Positions 1-9,255 of a stretch of DNA of 64,000 nt are shown here, one piece after another (within the stretch, counting starts at the first letter, position 1; each line of letters begins with the position of its first letter). The notes below the pieces were generated by a model. The model did not search any database. It saw only the letters and a program-made list of their open reading frames with translations, and was not told the DNA's origin. Made by a program: the position numbers and the translations under genes. The DNA is from Actinobacteria bacterium IMCC26103 (GTDB lineage: Bacteria > Actinomycetota > Actinomycetes > Nanopelagicales > Nanopelagicaceae): NCBI GenBank assembly GCA_002284875.1, contig CP015604.1:1392517-1456516 (forward strand), written 5' to 3'.

Positions 1-857
1 CAAGTCCAAGAGTAGTAATCGCGCGGAAGGCCTAATCCAGGGATCGGTGTTGCGTCTCCATTGTAAAAATTATCAGGTTCTGGAAGAGGAAAATATTTCA
101 ATCGAGCATTACCAGCCAAGATCGCTGGATTCGTAGTTGTCCCATCAAGCAGATATGCCGCTGCTTGCTCGTGGTTTCCATTAACGAGAAAAAGTGGAAC
201 AGAGCTAGTTGCAATCGTGAGCCAGTTTCTATGAGTGCTGTAGATTTTTTCAACATTCTCTTGGCTCGCCTGGCCTTTGCTAATAAGCGGATCAATACTG
301 AAATCATCACCCACCATGATGTGAAAATCGGGCTGCTGGGAAGCAATGTTTGCAAGTGTTACCCCATACAACTCAGCATTGAACATCTTGCCGGCACGCT
401 CTGGGTGAGTATCTCCATGAACTGAAAAACTGAAAGTTGATCCAGCCTTGCGAGCCGTAGTAAATGAGTACTGCTTTCCATTCATAAAGTTGGCATCTGA
501 TGCGCCCTTGAAATTTACTCTGTAGTACACCTTGGTTCCAGCACGCAATCCTTTGATATCAAAGACTGCTGGAGCACTTGGGGCTGTTTGCAATTGAGAA
601 GTCTTACTTGAGTAACGTGTCTTTGAAGTTCCATACTCAACAAATGTTGTGACTGGTTGCGAAGATAAAACACTTACTGCGATTGAGGTGGTGGTTGGTC
701 GACCCAAAACTTGAGTAATAACTGGAGCTGTTACTCCGATTGCTTTTCCGATCGAAGTACCCGCAACGGCAGTTGTAAATGCCATCAAAAGAAGAGATCG
801 GCGTGTAATTGGGGCCTTGACCCATGACTTCATTAAATATGAAGCGTTGTTTTCCAT
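1..857 (-). CDS. Secreted metallophosphoesterase, partial (C-terminus beyond window)
   Basis: This reading frame starts at an ATG at 857 and runs open to position 1, giving 285 codons without a stop. The N-terminus has a TAT-like signal (residues around 14-35, ITRRSLLLMAF), so the product is probably exported. Next comes a fibronectin-like N-terminal domain (about residues 45-140) as in purple acid phosphatases. The calcineurin-like core follows with metal-ligand motifs GDTH, GDD and GNHE in the correct order. The family hydrolyses phosphomonoesters or diesters outside the cytoplasm, so phosphate scavenging is the likely role. A TAAAGT -10 box lies 6 nt before the ATG. Substrate and full length cannot be seen. 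Confidence 0.8.
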   Translation of the reverse strand, partial: MENNASYLMKSWVKAPITRRSLLLMAFTTAVAGTSIGKAIGVTAPVITQVLGRPTTTSIAVSVLSSQPVTTFVEYGTSKTRYSSKTSQLQTAPSAPAVFDIKGLRAGTKVYYRVNFKGASDANFMNGKQYSFTTARKAGSTFSFSVHGDTHPERAGKMFNAELYGVTLANIASQQPDFHIMVGDDFSIDPLISKGQASQENVEKIYSTHRNWLTIATSSVPLFLVNGNHEQAAAYLLDGTTTNPAILAGNARLKYFPLPEPDNFYNGDATPIPGLGLPRDYYSWT

Positions 858-863
858 TCCTAG

Positions 864-869
864 ACTTTA
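864..869 (-). promoter_or_regulatory. Leaderless-type -10 box of the metallophosphoesterase gene
   Basis: TAAAGT on the minus strand, followed by a 6-nt spacer and the ATG at 857. No Shine-Dalgarno sequence fits in the gap, so the transcript probably begins at or next to the start codon. Confidence 0.5.
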
Positions 870-955
870 GGTGAGCTTTCGCTGGCACACCAGAATTATT
901 GATTTAGAAAATCCAAGGAAAATCCTGTGAATATCTATCGCCGCACGAGAATTGA

Positions 956-979
956 AGAAGAGTCGCCCTATAAGCCGGA
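956..979 (-). repeat. 24-nt exact copy of the rnpB 3' end
   Basis: These 24 bases are identical to 1119-1142, which form the 3' strand of the RNase P RNA P1 helix and the adjoining conserved segment. The two copies are direct repeats separated by 139 nt that hold one small ORF. The arrangement resembles the duplicated attachment site left by integration at an RNA gene end, but no integrase is present, so a local duplication is equally possible. Confidence 0.75.
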
Positions 980-988
980 GCTGATTAC

Positions 989-1099
989 CTAAATCGAATC
1001 CTTCTGTTCCTCAATATCTTTACCTTTTAAGTGATACCAAGCCGCATAAATCAGCGCAGCAATTTCAAGAACAGCAAAAACGATCAAAAAAGTTTTCAC
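989..1099 (-). CDS. Putative 36-aa single-span membrane protein
   Basis: The ORF starts with GTG at 1099 and ends with TAG at 989. The product has a hydrophobic helix over residues 4-22 and a charged tail (KGKDIEEQKDS), the look of a small membrane protein with its tail in the cytoplasm. A TACCAT hexamer at 1106-1111 sits 6 nt before the GTG, matching the leaderless promoters elsewhere in the window and supporting the start. It lies just downstream of rnpB, between two copies of the rnpB 3' end. I do not recognise the family, and its short length leaves room for a chance ORF. Confidence 0.5.
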   Translation of the reverse strand: MKTFLIVFAVLEIAALIYAAWYHLKGKDIEEQKDSI

Positions 1100-1119
1100 A
1101 AATAAATGGTAGCAAAAGA

Positions 1120-1485
1120 GAAGAGTCGCCCTATAAGCCGGATCCTGTCCTCTTGCGAGGGATCACCATCCATCTAGATCTGTAATTGCTTACAGATTCG
1201 AGCAACCTACCCGATGGCTCGAACGAGCAGTTCTCAAACGCCATCTGCGTGGTCTTGCTTCAGGTGGGGTTTACCAAGCTATCTGCATCACTACAAATAC
1301 TGGTGGTCTCTTACACCACCGTTTCACCCTTACACATTTTCATGTGCGGTCTATTTTCTGTGGCACTAATCCCGCGGATTTCTCCGGGTGGGTGTTACCC
1401 ACCACCTTGCTCTGCGAAGTCCGGACTTTCCTCGGTCCACCTAGAAATTAATCTGGGCGCAACGCGGTGATCCGGGCGACTCTTC
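1120..1485 (-). ncRNA. rnpB: RNase P RNA, bacterial type A
   Basis: The catalytic RNA of ribonuclease P removes 5' leaders from pre-tRNAs. On the minus strand the conserved blocks are present in order: a P1 helix whose ends (1120-1130 and 1475-1485) are complementary, the GAGGAAAGTCCGGAC block (CR I), internal hairpins, and the closing AGGACAGGATCCGGCTTATA block near the 3' end. A TATCCT -10 box at 1492-1497 sits 6 nt before the RNA 5' end, which fixes the likely transcription start. The size of about 366 nt fits actinobacterial RNase P RNA. Confidence 0.95.
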
Positions 1486-1513
1486 TTAATAAGGATACGG
1501 CAACTAACTAGCT

Positions 1514-2410
1514 TTATGAAACGTGTTTTTCGCGCTCACTTGAATTACGCGTGGCGGCAAGGCTAGTTATTGCAGTAATTATTAGCGTTGTGATGATTAC
1601 GCCAAGGCTAAGTTCTAAAGATACTTCGGGGACTTCAACACCGTTGCCGTGCAGCGCTTCTAGGATCATCTTCACGCCAATAAAGGCCAAGATAAACGAA
1701 AGGCCTTTTGATAGGTAAATAAGACGAGTTAGTAAGCCTTCAAGTAAGAAATAGAGTTGGCGTAGTCCCATAAGTGCAAAGACGTTTGCGGTTGTAACGA
1801 TGTAGGCACTGTGAGTTAGGCCAAAGATTGCGGGAATTGAATCAAGTGAGAAGACCAGGTTTGTAATACCGAGTGCGATAAGTGCGATGGAGAAAGTGCT
1901 CAGTCCGCGCTTCTTAAGAGCGGTAATAACTTTGCCTTCTTCAAACTCTTCTTCGCCATCTTCTTTAATCAACTTCCAGGCTGTATAGATCAAGAAGGCA
2001 CCGAAGATGTAGAAGACGCCGCTGAAGCGCGAAACTAGTGTGGCACCGATTGGAATCAAAAGCCCGCGGATAGCGATGGTCAAAAGAATGCCTAGTAATA
2101 GAACTAGCTGCTGTGATTCTTTCTTAACTTTAAGGCTGGCCAGCAAAATGATAAATACAAAGATATTGTCGACCGAGAGAGCATATTCAGTTAACCAGCC
2201 GGCGAAGAACTCTTTCTGCATAACTTCGTTTGTCCAATGTGGCATGAATATTCCAAAGCCGACAGCGGCGCCAATATAAAGAACCGTCCAAGATAGCGCT
2301 TCCAGAAACGATGTCTCTTTATTGCGACGAATAATGGCTAGGGATAGATCGAAGATAATTACTGCAGCCAAGAAGGCGATTGTAAAGATCCACTCGCTAT
2401 TTGAAATCAA
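1514..2410 (-). CDS. TerC/Alx family integral membrane protein
   Basis: The 298-aa protein has eight or nine hydrophobic helices and the TerC-family intramembrane acidic motifs, such as EYALSVDNIFVF near residue 75 and NLVFSLDSIPAIFG near residue 185. Family members are linked to manganese or other metal export and to tellurite or alkaline-pH responses. Its TTG start overlaps the TGA stop of the upstream RNase H/phosphatase gene (TTGA), so the two are probably translationally coupled. The metal specificity cannot be read from the sequence. Confidence 0.85.
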   Translation of the reverse strand: MISNSEWIFTIAFLAAVIIFDLSLAIIRRNKETSFLEALSWTVLYIGAAVGFGIFMPHWTNEVMQKEFFAGWLTEYALSVDNIFVFIILLASLKVKKESQQLVLLLGILLTIAIRGLLIPIGATLVSRFSGVFYIFGAFLIYTAWKLIKEDGEEEFEEGKVITALKKRGLSTFSIALIALGITNLVFSLDSIPAIFGLTHSAYIVTTANVFALMGLRQLYFLLEGLLTRLIYLSKGLSFILAFIGVKMILEALHGNGVEVPEVSLELSLGVIITTLIITAITSLAATRNSSEREKHVS

Positions 2411-3492
2411 GGGCGAAAGTGTCCCGTCTCGTTAAGGCTACGCAGTGCGCGCAATCCATCTGATGGCCAAATTGAAATTGATGATATTGAACAAGGAGCT
2501 GCATCTAGGTGAAAGACCGCCTCGGTTGGCGCTCCCGTAACTATTTGTGCCGCTAATTTAATTACTCCATTGTGAGTTACGACAACGACGCGCTGGCCGG
2601 GATACATCGCAGCAACTTTTTCGAGCGCTTCTTCAACGCGAACTGCGGCTTGATCATATGACTCTCCCCCGGCGGGTGCGTAAGAAGTTGAGTTAAGCCA
2701 GCCTTGATATTCATCAGGAAAATTCGCTTTTACTTCTTCAAAAGAAAGCCCATCCCAATCACCGAATGAGAGTTCATACCAAATCTCATCAAAGATTATT
2801 TCAAGTCCGGTGCAATCTGCGATCGCTTGTGCTGTCTGGGTTGTGCGAGCAAGTGGTGAGGCAATGATTACTTCAGGGTCTAACTTAGCAATTGCTTCAG
2901 CAACAGCTGCTGCTTGGGCTAAACCTTTCTCGGTTAACTCAGGATTTAAGGCACCTGTGCCAGAAAACTTTCGCATAGGGGTTAGCACGGTTTCACCGTG
3001 GCGGACCATATAAATCATCGTTGGTACTTCATCGCTACGCAGGCGCTCTGATAAATAATTCTGCTGGATTTGTGGTTCAGGCTTATGGGCAGATTCACCA
3101 TCTAGGGCTTTATTGGCTAAGCGATCAGCATGTGAATTATCATCGCGAGGAATCCACGAATAAGTAATCAGTGAAGGATCGTGCGCTGCGCGGCATTGCT
3201 TGGCTAGATCGCGCATATCGGCATGTTTAATCTGCCAACGCCCGGACATTTGTTCCACAACTAATTTGGAATCCATCGCAACTTCAACTGTGGCAGCAGC
3301 ATCTAATTTATGGATATGGCTAAGGCCTGCAAGTAACCCGCTGTATTCGGCAACGTTATTTGTGGCAATTCCAATTACATCAAAGAGTTCAGCAACGATC
3401 TTGCCGCTTTCGGTAACGACTGCGCCGTAACCGGCAGGACCAGGATTTCCGCGCGATCCTCCGTCGGCGGTTAATTTAAAGTGGCGCGACAT
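2407..3492 (-). CDS. Bifunctional RNase H / histidine phosphatase
   Basis: The N-terminal half (residues 1-140) is an RNase HI domain with acidic catalytic residues in LTADGGSRGNPGP (Asp10), NNVAEYSGLLAGL and AMDSKLVVEQ; it cleaves RNA in RNA/DNA hybrids. The C-terminal half (about residues 158-361) is a histidine phosphatase domain with the phospho-acceptor RHGET motif and a second His in VVVTHNGV. This fusion is characteristic of actinobacteria, where the phosphatase part has been tied to alpha-ribazole phosphate or general acid phosphatase activity. It lies one base below the zinc-ribbon gene and overlaps terC by 4 nt, so the three form an operon. Confidence 0.92.
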   Translation of the reverse strand: MSRHFKLTADGGSRGNPGPAGYGAVVTESGKIVAELFDVIGIATNNVAEYSGLLAGLSHIHKLDAAATVEVAMDSKLVVEQMSGRWQIKHADMRDLAKQCRAAHDPSLITYSWIPRDDNSHADRLANKALDGESAHKPEPQIQQNYLSERLRSDEVPTMIYMVRHGETVLTPMRKFSGTGALNPELTEKGLAQAAAVAEAIAKLDPEVIIASPLARTTQTAQAIADCTGLEIIFDEIWYELSFGDWDGLSFEEVKANFPDEYQGWLNSTSYAPAGGESYDQAAVRVEEALEKVAAMYPGQRVVVVTHNGVIKLAAQIVTGAPTEAVFHLDAAPCSISSISIWPSDGLRALRSLNETGHFRP

Positions 3493-4221
3493 TTATAGAC
3501 CTCGCACCAATATGCACCGGCATTCTTCACAGCGCGCTAGTTCATCTTCAGCCAGCGCCGCAATTCGTTGCAGTTCAATAGTATTTAAAGTTAAGTGACA
3601 ACCTTTGCATTGGTTGCCAATTAGAGCAGCGGCACCTGTGCCGTTATTTGCCGCGCGGATCTTTTCATAGAGCGCAATTATTTCGGGATTAACGCCCGCC
3701 ACTGTCTTGGCGCGCTCTTGTGCCGCAGCGCTTAAATCTGCCCCAATCACAGTAAGTACATTCTCTTTCGAGATTTCTAGGTTTGCAATTTCTAGGGCGA
3801 GCGCAGCTTCCTCTGCCTGCAAAGCGGTAATGCGTTCCTTAATGCCATCTACGCGCATCATGATTTCAAGTTCTACTTCTTCTAGTTCGCTCCGGCGACC
3901 GGCGAGTGAGACTAACTCGTGCTGCAATTGTTCTAACTCTTTAGCAGCCCCTGTGCCAGATCCCAGTCGAGTCTCATCTCGGGTTATGCGTGAGACAACT
4001 TGTTCTACATCTGTTTCAGCACGGTTGAGCTCGCGCTTTACATCGCTTAGTTCGGTTTCGGCAGCAATACGCAGATCGCGCGCATTGTTGGCTTTGATGG
4101 TTAGCGATGCAATCGCTGCAATTTCCGGAAGGGCGCCAGCTTTTGCCTGCAAGGAAGTGGTAGTGAAATCCAAGTTCTGGATATCTAAGATGGAACGCTG
4201 CTCACTCGGGGTCGCCTTCAT
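3493..4221 (-). CDS. Coiled-coil protein with C4 zinc ribbon (DUF164/CT398 family)
   Basis: The 242-aa protein is mostly heptad-rich helix (about residues 35-185), predicted as a long antiparallel coiled coil. A C-terminal zinc ribbon follows, built from CKGCH and CEECR (residues about 205-236). Actinobacteria encode this protein directly upstream of the RNase H/phosphatase gene, as here (the TAA stop is adjacent to the next ATG). The fold suggests a nucleic-acid or ribosome-associated role, but the function is not established. Confidence 0.85.
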   Translation of the reverse strand: MKATPSEQRSILDIQNLDFTTTSLQAKAGALPEIAAIASLTIKANNARDLRIAAETELSDVKRELNRAETDVEQVVSRITRDETRLGSGTGAAKELEQLQHELVSLAGRRSELEEVELEIMMRVDGIKERITALQAEEAALALEIANLEISKENVLTVIGADLSAAAQERAKTVAGVNPEIIALYEKIRAANNGTGAAALIGNQCKGCHLTLNTIELQRIAALAEDELARCEECRCILVRGL

Positions 4222-4261
4222 AAGTGCCTCCGTAAGAGTGTTTACAGCATATGGAATTTTC

Positions 4262-4336
4262 TGGTGGGCGCTGAGGGTTTCGAACCCCCGACATTCTCGG
4301 TGTAAACGAGACGCTCTACCACTGAGCTAAGCACCC
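4262..4336 (-). tRNA. tRNA-Val (anticodon TAC)
   Basis: On the minus strand the sequence folds as a 75-nt cloverleaf with a 7-bp acceptor stem (GGGTGCT with AGCGCCC). It has a D-arm with TAGCTCAGTGGTAGAGC, an anticodon stem-loop TCTCG-TTTACAC-CGAGA giving TAC, and a T-arm with GGTTCGAAACC. The 3' CCA is encoded. It reads GUA and probably other GUN valine codons. Confidence 0.95.
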
Positions 4337-4364
4337 GATTCTTGCTTGGCAAATACTACCTTAA

Positions 4365-4838
4365 CTAAAGAGCGGCGATTGCTGCCTTGTAATCCCCGTT
4401 ATTACGCGCATCACCGAGGCCATTTACGACCGCCCAGCGAATTACGCCAGCTTTATCAATGATGAAAGTACCGCGCATCGCACAACCAAGATCTTCGTTG
4501 AAAATTTGGTAAGCCTTAGCGGCTGCGCCATGGGGCCAGAAATCTGCAAGCACTGGGAATTTATAACCTTCTTGTTCCGCAAATACCTTTTGGGTAAATG
4601 GTGAATCACAAGAGATCGCAATGACTTGCACATCATCATTTTGGAATGAAGCTAGATCATCGCGAATTGCACAGAGCTCGCCGGTACAGGTTCCGGTAAA
4701 TGCGAATGGAATAAAGAGAACTACAACGTTCTTATCTCCTTTAAAAGATGACAGTGAAACTTTCGCACCGTGCTGATCTTTTAACTCGAAATCTGGAGCA
4801 ACTGATCCAACTGATAATCCTGTAAGTGTTTGACTCAT
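4365..4838 (-). CDS. AhpE-type peroxiredoxin
   Basis: This 157-aa cytoplasmic thiol peroxidase has the peroxiredoxin active site P44-xxx-T48-xx-C51 within FAFTGTCTGELC, so Cys51 is the peroxidatic cysteine. Length and the short C-terminus fit the AhpE subfamily of actinobacteria, which reduces peroxides and peroxynitrite. Extra cysteines at residue 56 and in the DLGCAMRG segment could serve as resolving residues, whereas classical AhpE is a 1-Cys enzyme. It lies 9 nt downstream of the DUF3052 gene in the same direction, matching the known pairing with aceE nearby. Confidence 0.92.
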   Translation of the reverse strand: MSQTLTGLSVGSVAPDFELKDQHGAKVSLSSFKGDKNVVVLFIPFAFTGTCTGELCAIRDDLASFQNDDVQVIAISCDSPFTQKVFAEQEGYKFPVLADFWPHGAAAKAYQIFNEDLGCAMRGTFIIDKAGVIRWAVVNGLGDARNNGDYKAAIAAL

Positions 4839-4847
4839 ATGCGAAAT

Positions 4848-5261
4848 CTAGCGCTTGCCAGCTTTTCGCGCGACTAGACGAGTTGCCGTCCAATCATTTG
4901 CTACAACTAAAGTTGATGTTTGGCTCATACCTGCAATCGGTGCGGCATCTTGAATATCACTTGGCTCAACGTGGCCATCGCGTCCAACCTTTGGCGTTAA
5001 GACCCAAATCGGTCCAGTCTCACTTAAATAGGTGAGGCCATCCATTAATTCATCGACGAGATCTCCGTCACCATCGCGCCACCATAAAATCACGGCATCG
5101 ACTACTTCAGTGGCAGAGCCTTCAACAAATTTTGTTCCGGTGGCGGCTGCGATCTCTTTACGTAGCCCTTCATCGCAATCATCGTCATAGCCGACTTCAA
5201 GGACTATCTCTCCTTGAGCAAATCCCATCCCCTTTGCCACAGGACAAGTCCACCGAAACAT
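4848..5261 (-). CDS. DUF3052 family protein
   Basis: The 137-aa soluble protein matches the actinobacterial DUF3052 family: an acidic N-terminal half with DDDCDEGLRKEI, a central segment ILWWRDGDGDLVDELMD, and a conserved TGPIWVLTPKVGRDGHVEPSDI block. The ATG at 5261 has an AAAGG ribosome site 4 nt upstream. In actinobacteria the family typically sits beside aceE and an ahpE-like gene, exactly as here. No biochemical function is known to me. Confidence 0.85.
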   Translation of the reverse strand: MFRWTCPVAKGMGFAQGEIVLEVGYDDDCDEGLRKEIAAATGTKFVEGSATEVVDAVILWWRDGDGDLVDELMDGLTYLSETGPIWVLTPKVGRDGHVEPSDIQDAAPIAGMSQTSTLVVANDWTATRLVARKAGKR

Positions 5262-5340
5262 TTGACCTTTGACAAGGGTTTTGTGAGACGAAATCTCAGC
5301 CGATTTTGCCCTACTGCGCCGTAAGCGCGAGAATAGGGGT

Positions 5341-8061
5341 ATGAGTGAGAACTTCGGGGTCCCAGATCAGATCATCGACCAGTTAGTAGATATCGACCCG
5401 ACTGAGACCGCTGAATGGCAGGCATCCTTTGATGCAGCCCTGACTAGCGCCGGCCCTGTTCGCGCCCGTTTCCTAATTTTAAAATTACTACAGCGCGCAC
5501 ATGAGAAAAATATTGGCGTTGCTGCTCTTCGTAATACCGATTACATCAACACAATTACTCCAGAGAATGAACCAGCTTTTCCAGGAGACGAAGCAATTGA
5601 ACGTCGGATCCGTGCCTATATTCGTTGGAATGCTGCGATGTTGGTGCACCGCGCACAACGTCCCGGTATCGGTGTTGGCGGACATATTTCAACATATGCA
5701 TCATCTGCTGCTCTCTATGAAGTTGGATTTAACCACTTCTTCCGCGGCCAAGATCATCCCGGTGGCGGAGATCAGATCTTCTTCCAGGGACATGCATCTC
5801 CTGGAATGTATGCACGTGCATTTATGGAAGGCCGCTTAAGCGAAGATCAATTAGATGGTTTCCGTCAAGAACTTTCACATAAAGGTGGTGGACTTTCTTC
5901 TTATCCGCACCCACGTTTGATGCCGGAGTTCTGGCAGTTCCCAACTGTTTCAATGGGTATTGGTCCAATTAATGCGATTTATCAAGCACGTTTTAACCGT
6001 TACCTACATAACCGCGGCATTAAAGATACAAGCCAGCAAAATGTTTGGGCATTCTTAGGCGATGGTGAAGTTGATGAAGTAGACACATTGGGTGCAATCG
6101 GCCTGGCATCACGTGAGAATTTAGATAACTTAACTTTCGTTGTTAACTGTAACTTGCAACGCCTAGATGGTCCGGTGCGCGGTAATGGCAAGATTATTCA
6201 AGAACTCGAATCAACCTTTGGTGGCGCAGGCTGGAACGTTATTAAGGTCGTATGGGGTCGCGAATGGGATCCACTATTGGCGCAAGATCGCGAAGGCGCA
6301 CTCGTAAACATTATGAATACGACTCTTGATGGTGACTACCAAACATTTAAGGGTGAAAGCGGCGCATATATCCGTGAGAACTTCTTCGGTCGCGATCCAC
6401 GAACTGCTGCAATGGTCTCTAGTTGGTCAGATGATCAGATCTGGGGTCTAAAGCGCGGCGGACATGATTACCGCAAGTTATATGCCGCATATGCCGCAGC
6501 AACTCAAGGCAATGGCCGCCCAACAGTTATCTTGGCTAAAACAGTTAAGGGCTGGACACTTGGTTCGCACTTTGAAGCCCGTAACTCAACGCACCAAATG
6601 AAGAAGATGTCACTTGAAGATATCGTTGAATTCCGCGATCGCTTAGGTATTCCAATTGCAGATGACAAATTAGATAAGTACACACCTCCTTATTACAAGC
6701 CAGCAGAATATTCTGCGGAAGCTAAATACCTGCAAGAACGTCGCGCAGCCCTTGGTGGATCAATTCCACGTCGCCGCAGCATCTCTCGTCCTTTGGCACA
6801 GCCTGCTGATGAAGCATATGAATCAGTACGACGCGGATCAGGTCAGCAAGAGATAGCAACGACAATGGCATTTGTTCGCATGCTTAAGGATCTAATTAAA
6901 GATCCAGGGTTAGGTGCACGTCTTGTGCCGATCATCCCTGATGAAGCGCGTACATTCGGTTTGGATTCACTCTTCCCAACGCTGAAGATTTATTCACCGC
7001 ATGGCCAGCAGTACAAATCGGTGGATCGTGAATTAATGCTTTCCTATAAAGAATCAACCGCCGGTGTGATCCTCCATGAAGGTATTAATGAAGCAGGGTC
7101 CGTTGCCTCATTTACTGCAGTTGGTTCGTCATATTCAACTCATGATGAACCAATGATTCCGATCTATATCTTCTACTCAATGTTTGGTTTCCAGCGCACA
7201 GGAGATGCTTTCTGGGCAGCTTCTGATCAGTTGGTTCGCGGCTTTGTTGTAGGTGCCACCGCAGGTCGCACCACTCTAAATGGTGAAGGTTTGCAGCATG
7301 AAGATGGCCATTCACCGCTGCTAGTTTCAACTAACCCTGCAGTTGTTGCTTATGACCCAGCATTTGCCTACGAACTCGGACACATTGTTAAAGATGGTCT
7401 GCGCAGAATGTATGGCGAAAATAGTGAAAATATTTATTACTATCTAACTGTTTATAACGAGCCATATATGCAACCGGCTGAACCAGATAATTTAGATGTA
7501 GCAGGTTTGTTAAAGGGAATTTATCTCTACCAGGGCGCGGTCAAACAGCGTAAAAAGAATGCGCAGATCTTGGCATCTGGCGTCGGTATGAACTGGGCGC
7601 TTAAGGCAGCAAAATTACTTGAATCTGATTGGGGCGTTAACGCATCAGTCTGGTCGGTTACCTCATGGAATGAACTTCGTCGCGATGGCCTAGCAGTTGA
7701 TCGCCATAATTTATTAAATCCAAATGATCCGCGCAGCGCTTATGTCACAAATAAGTTAAAGGGTGCCGAAGGTCCAGTAATTGCAGTAAGTGATTACATG
7801 CGCGCAGTTCAAGATCAGATCGCTCCTTGGGTTGAACAAGAGTTTGTCTCACTTGGAACAGATGGCTTTGGTCTATCTGATACTCGCGGCGCTCTTCGTC
7901 GCCACTTCAAGGTTGATGCTGAATCAATCGTTATTGCGACTCTGGCATCCCTTGCTAAATCTGGTCAGGTAAAGCAGAGAGTTGTGCAGGATGCGATCAA
8001 TAAGTATCAGATCAATGACATCAACGCTGCCGATCCAGGTAACACTGAAGGCTCAGGCTAA
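5341..8061 (+). CDS. aceE: Pyruvate dehydrogenase E1 component (homodimeric type)
   Basis: The 906-aa enzyme decarboxylates pyruvate with thiamine diphosphate and transfers the acetyl group to the E2 lipoyl domain, feeding acetyl-CoA into the TCA cycle. The ThDP/Mg site is seen as GDGEVDE (residues 239-245) with the downstream [14 protein letters not shown] (from about 269). The transketolase-like central domain ([22 protein letters not shown]) and the C-terminal domain are complete, and the length is typical of AceE. E2 and E3 genes are not adjacent. The upstream region has a GAGAAT hexamer 6 nt before ATG and no clear ribosome site. The gene converges with the MFS gene at a 6-nt gap. Confidence 0.97.
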   Translation: MSENFGVPDQIIDQLVDIDPTETAEWQASFDAALTSAGPVRARFLILKLLQRAHEKNIGVAALRNTDYINTITPENEPAFPGDEAIERRIRAYIRWNAAMLVHRAQRPGIGVGGHISTYASSAALYEVGFNHFFRGQDHPGGGDQIFFQGHASPGMYARAFMEGRLSEDQLDGFRQELSHKGGGLSSYPHPRLMPEFWQFPTVSMGIGPINAIYQARFNRYLHNRGIKDTSQQNVWAFLGDGEVDEVDTLGAIGLASRENLDNLTFVVNCNLQRLDGPVRGNGKIIQELESTFGGAGWNVIKVVWGREWDPLLAQDREGALVNIMNTTLDGDYQTFKGESGAYIRENFFGRDPRTAAMVSSWSDDQIWGLKRGGHDYRKLYAAYAAATQGNGRPTVILAKTVKGWTLGSHFEARNSTHQMKKMSLEDIVEFRDRLGIPIADDKLDKYTPPYYKPAEYSAEAKYLQERRAALGGSIPRRRSISRPLAQPADEAYESVRRGSGQQEIATTMAFVRMLKDLIKDPGLGARLVPIIPDEARTFGLDSLFPTLKIYSPHGQQYKSVDRELMLSYKESTAGVILHEGINEAGSVASFTAVGSSYSTHDEPMIPIYIFYSMFGFQRTGDAFWAASDQLVRGFVVGATAGRTTLNGEGLQHEDGHSPLLVSTNPAVVAYDPAFAYELGHIVKDGLRRMYGENSENIYYYLTVYNEPYMQPAEPDNLDVAGLLKGIYLYQGAVKQRKKNAQILASGVGMNWALKAAKLLESDWGVNASVWSVTSWNELRRDGLAVDRHNLLNPNDPRSAYVTNKLKGAEGPVIAVSDYMRAVQDQIAPWVEQEFVSLGTDGFGLSDTRGALRRHFKVDAESIVIATLASLAKSGQVKQRVVQDAINKYQINDINAADPGNTEGSG

Positions 8062-8067
8062 AAGGCT

Positions 8068-9255
8068 TTAATCAACCTTTACTGCGCGGGCAAAGAAGGC
8101 AGCTGAAATTAACATCGCGGCTGGAATCGTCAAAGCAATTGCAAGCGAACCAGTAAATTGCGCAGTCCAAGCAACGCACGCTTTCAAAATAAATACTGCC
8201 GAGTTATTTATGACTCCCATTTGTCCGACCACTACTGCACTTGGCAGAGATGATCTGCGATTGCCAGCTGTGTAAAAAGTTGGCGCCATTAGCGATGAAC
8301 CAGCGCCAGCAAAGATAAATGCGATGCATGTTGCAGCAAGGGCTATGTGCTTATGGCTTGCTGGGATATGTACAGCGATCGTTAGGAAGGCTAGAAAACC
8401 AAATCCGCCGACGAGGGCCAGAAATCTTACGGTGTGGTGGATATGAAAACGCTGGGTAATTCGATTGGCACCAAGACGACCGGTGATCATTGCAATCATA
8501 AAAAAGATATAAGGAAGAGCGGCTAATCCAGCATTTACGCCGATTCGTTCCTTGGCAAATATGGCAGACCAGTCACCAGTTGAGAATTCTAAGAAAACCG
8601 CGCACAAGAGTCCACCGCTAACCAGCCAATCAACTCGAAAAGATGAGAAAAGAGTTCGCAGTGGTAAATGTTCTTCCTTATCTTCATTTGCCTTCATCAA
8701 AATTGGCGATAAGTGATTTACAGAGATAAAGATTAGAAGCCACATCGCAATTGACAAGCCACCGACATGTAGTGCAAGTCCAATATGATTAACAACGAGC
8801 GCAGAAATTATAGATGTGGCTAGGGCGCCGAGCGCCCAAATTCCATGCAGCTTAGAAATCGTCAAATCTTTCACGCGGTTCATAGAGTCAAATGCTTGGG
8901 CATTGACTGCAATATGAAAACCAGAAATTCCCCAGCCTAAAATGATGTTAAAGAATAGAAAAAGTGTTGAAGATTTTGTTTGCACAATTGAGGAAAGTGC
9001 CACAGTCATCAAGGTGGCGTTCGCTAACAAAACCACCTTTGTTCCGAATTTATGAACAATATGCCCGGTAAAGAAGAGACTACCTAGCGCACCAAGAGTG
9101 CCAGTACTGATCAAGGTACCAAACTGGCCATTACTTAAGCCTAGGTTGGCCTTTACTTCAGGAAATCTTGGCACCCAGGCCATAATAAAAATTGCAAAGA
9201 CAAAGAAGAGTACTTGCAGCAGTGCATCCTCAACCTTTGGCGAAACAGTTTTCAT
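8068..9255 (-). CDS. MFS transporter
   Basis: The 395-aa protein has about twelve transmembrane helices and the glycine-rich loop motif of the major facilitator superfamily (helix 2-3 region GHIVHKFGTKVV). The fold resembles the YbjJ/FucP-like branch of drug or sugar carriers, but no substrate-specific motif is evident. It starts directly after the stop of the thioredoxin/TPR gene, so it is probably co-transcribed with it. Substrate and direction of transport are unknown. Confidence 0.85.
   Translation of the reverse strand: MKTVSPKVEDALLQVLFFVFAIFIMAWVPRFPEVKANLGLSNGQFGTLISTGTLGALGSLFFTGHIVHKFGTKVVLLANATLMTVALSSIVQTKSSTLFLFFNIILGWGISGFHIAVNAQAFDSMNRVKDLTISKLHGIWALGALATSIISALVVNHIGLALHVGGLSIAMWLLIFISVNHLSPILMKANEDKEEHLPLRTLFSSFRVDWLVSGGLLCAVFLEFSTGDWSAIFAKERIGVNAGLAALPYIFFMIAMITGRLGANRITQRFHIHHTVRFLALVGGFGFLAFLTIAVHIPASHKHIALAATCIAFIFAGAGSSLMAPTFYTAGNRRSSLPSAVVVGQMGVINNSAVFILKACVAWTAQFTGSLAIALTIPAAMLISAAFFARAVKVD

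Noticed and set aside
956..1142. Complete mobile element at rnpB
   Set aside because: The spacer between repeats is only 139 nt and holds no integrase or transposase, so only a repeat, not an element, is reported.
1186..1470. Plus-strand ORF of 94 codons
   Set aside because: It lies antisense to the RNase P RNA, whose structure explains the open frame.
3707..4330. 207-codon plus-strand ORF opposite the coiled-coil zinc-ribbon gene
   Set aside because: It is Ser/Arg-rich with no family pattern, and it runs across the tRNA-Val gene. The minus strand encodes a clear conserved protein.
5501..5839. 112-codon ORF inside aceE in another frame
   Set aside because: The aceE frame has all ThDP motifs; this frame has no family features or start signal.
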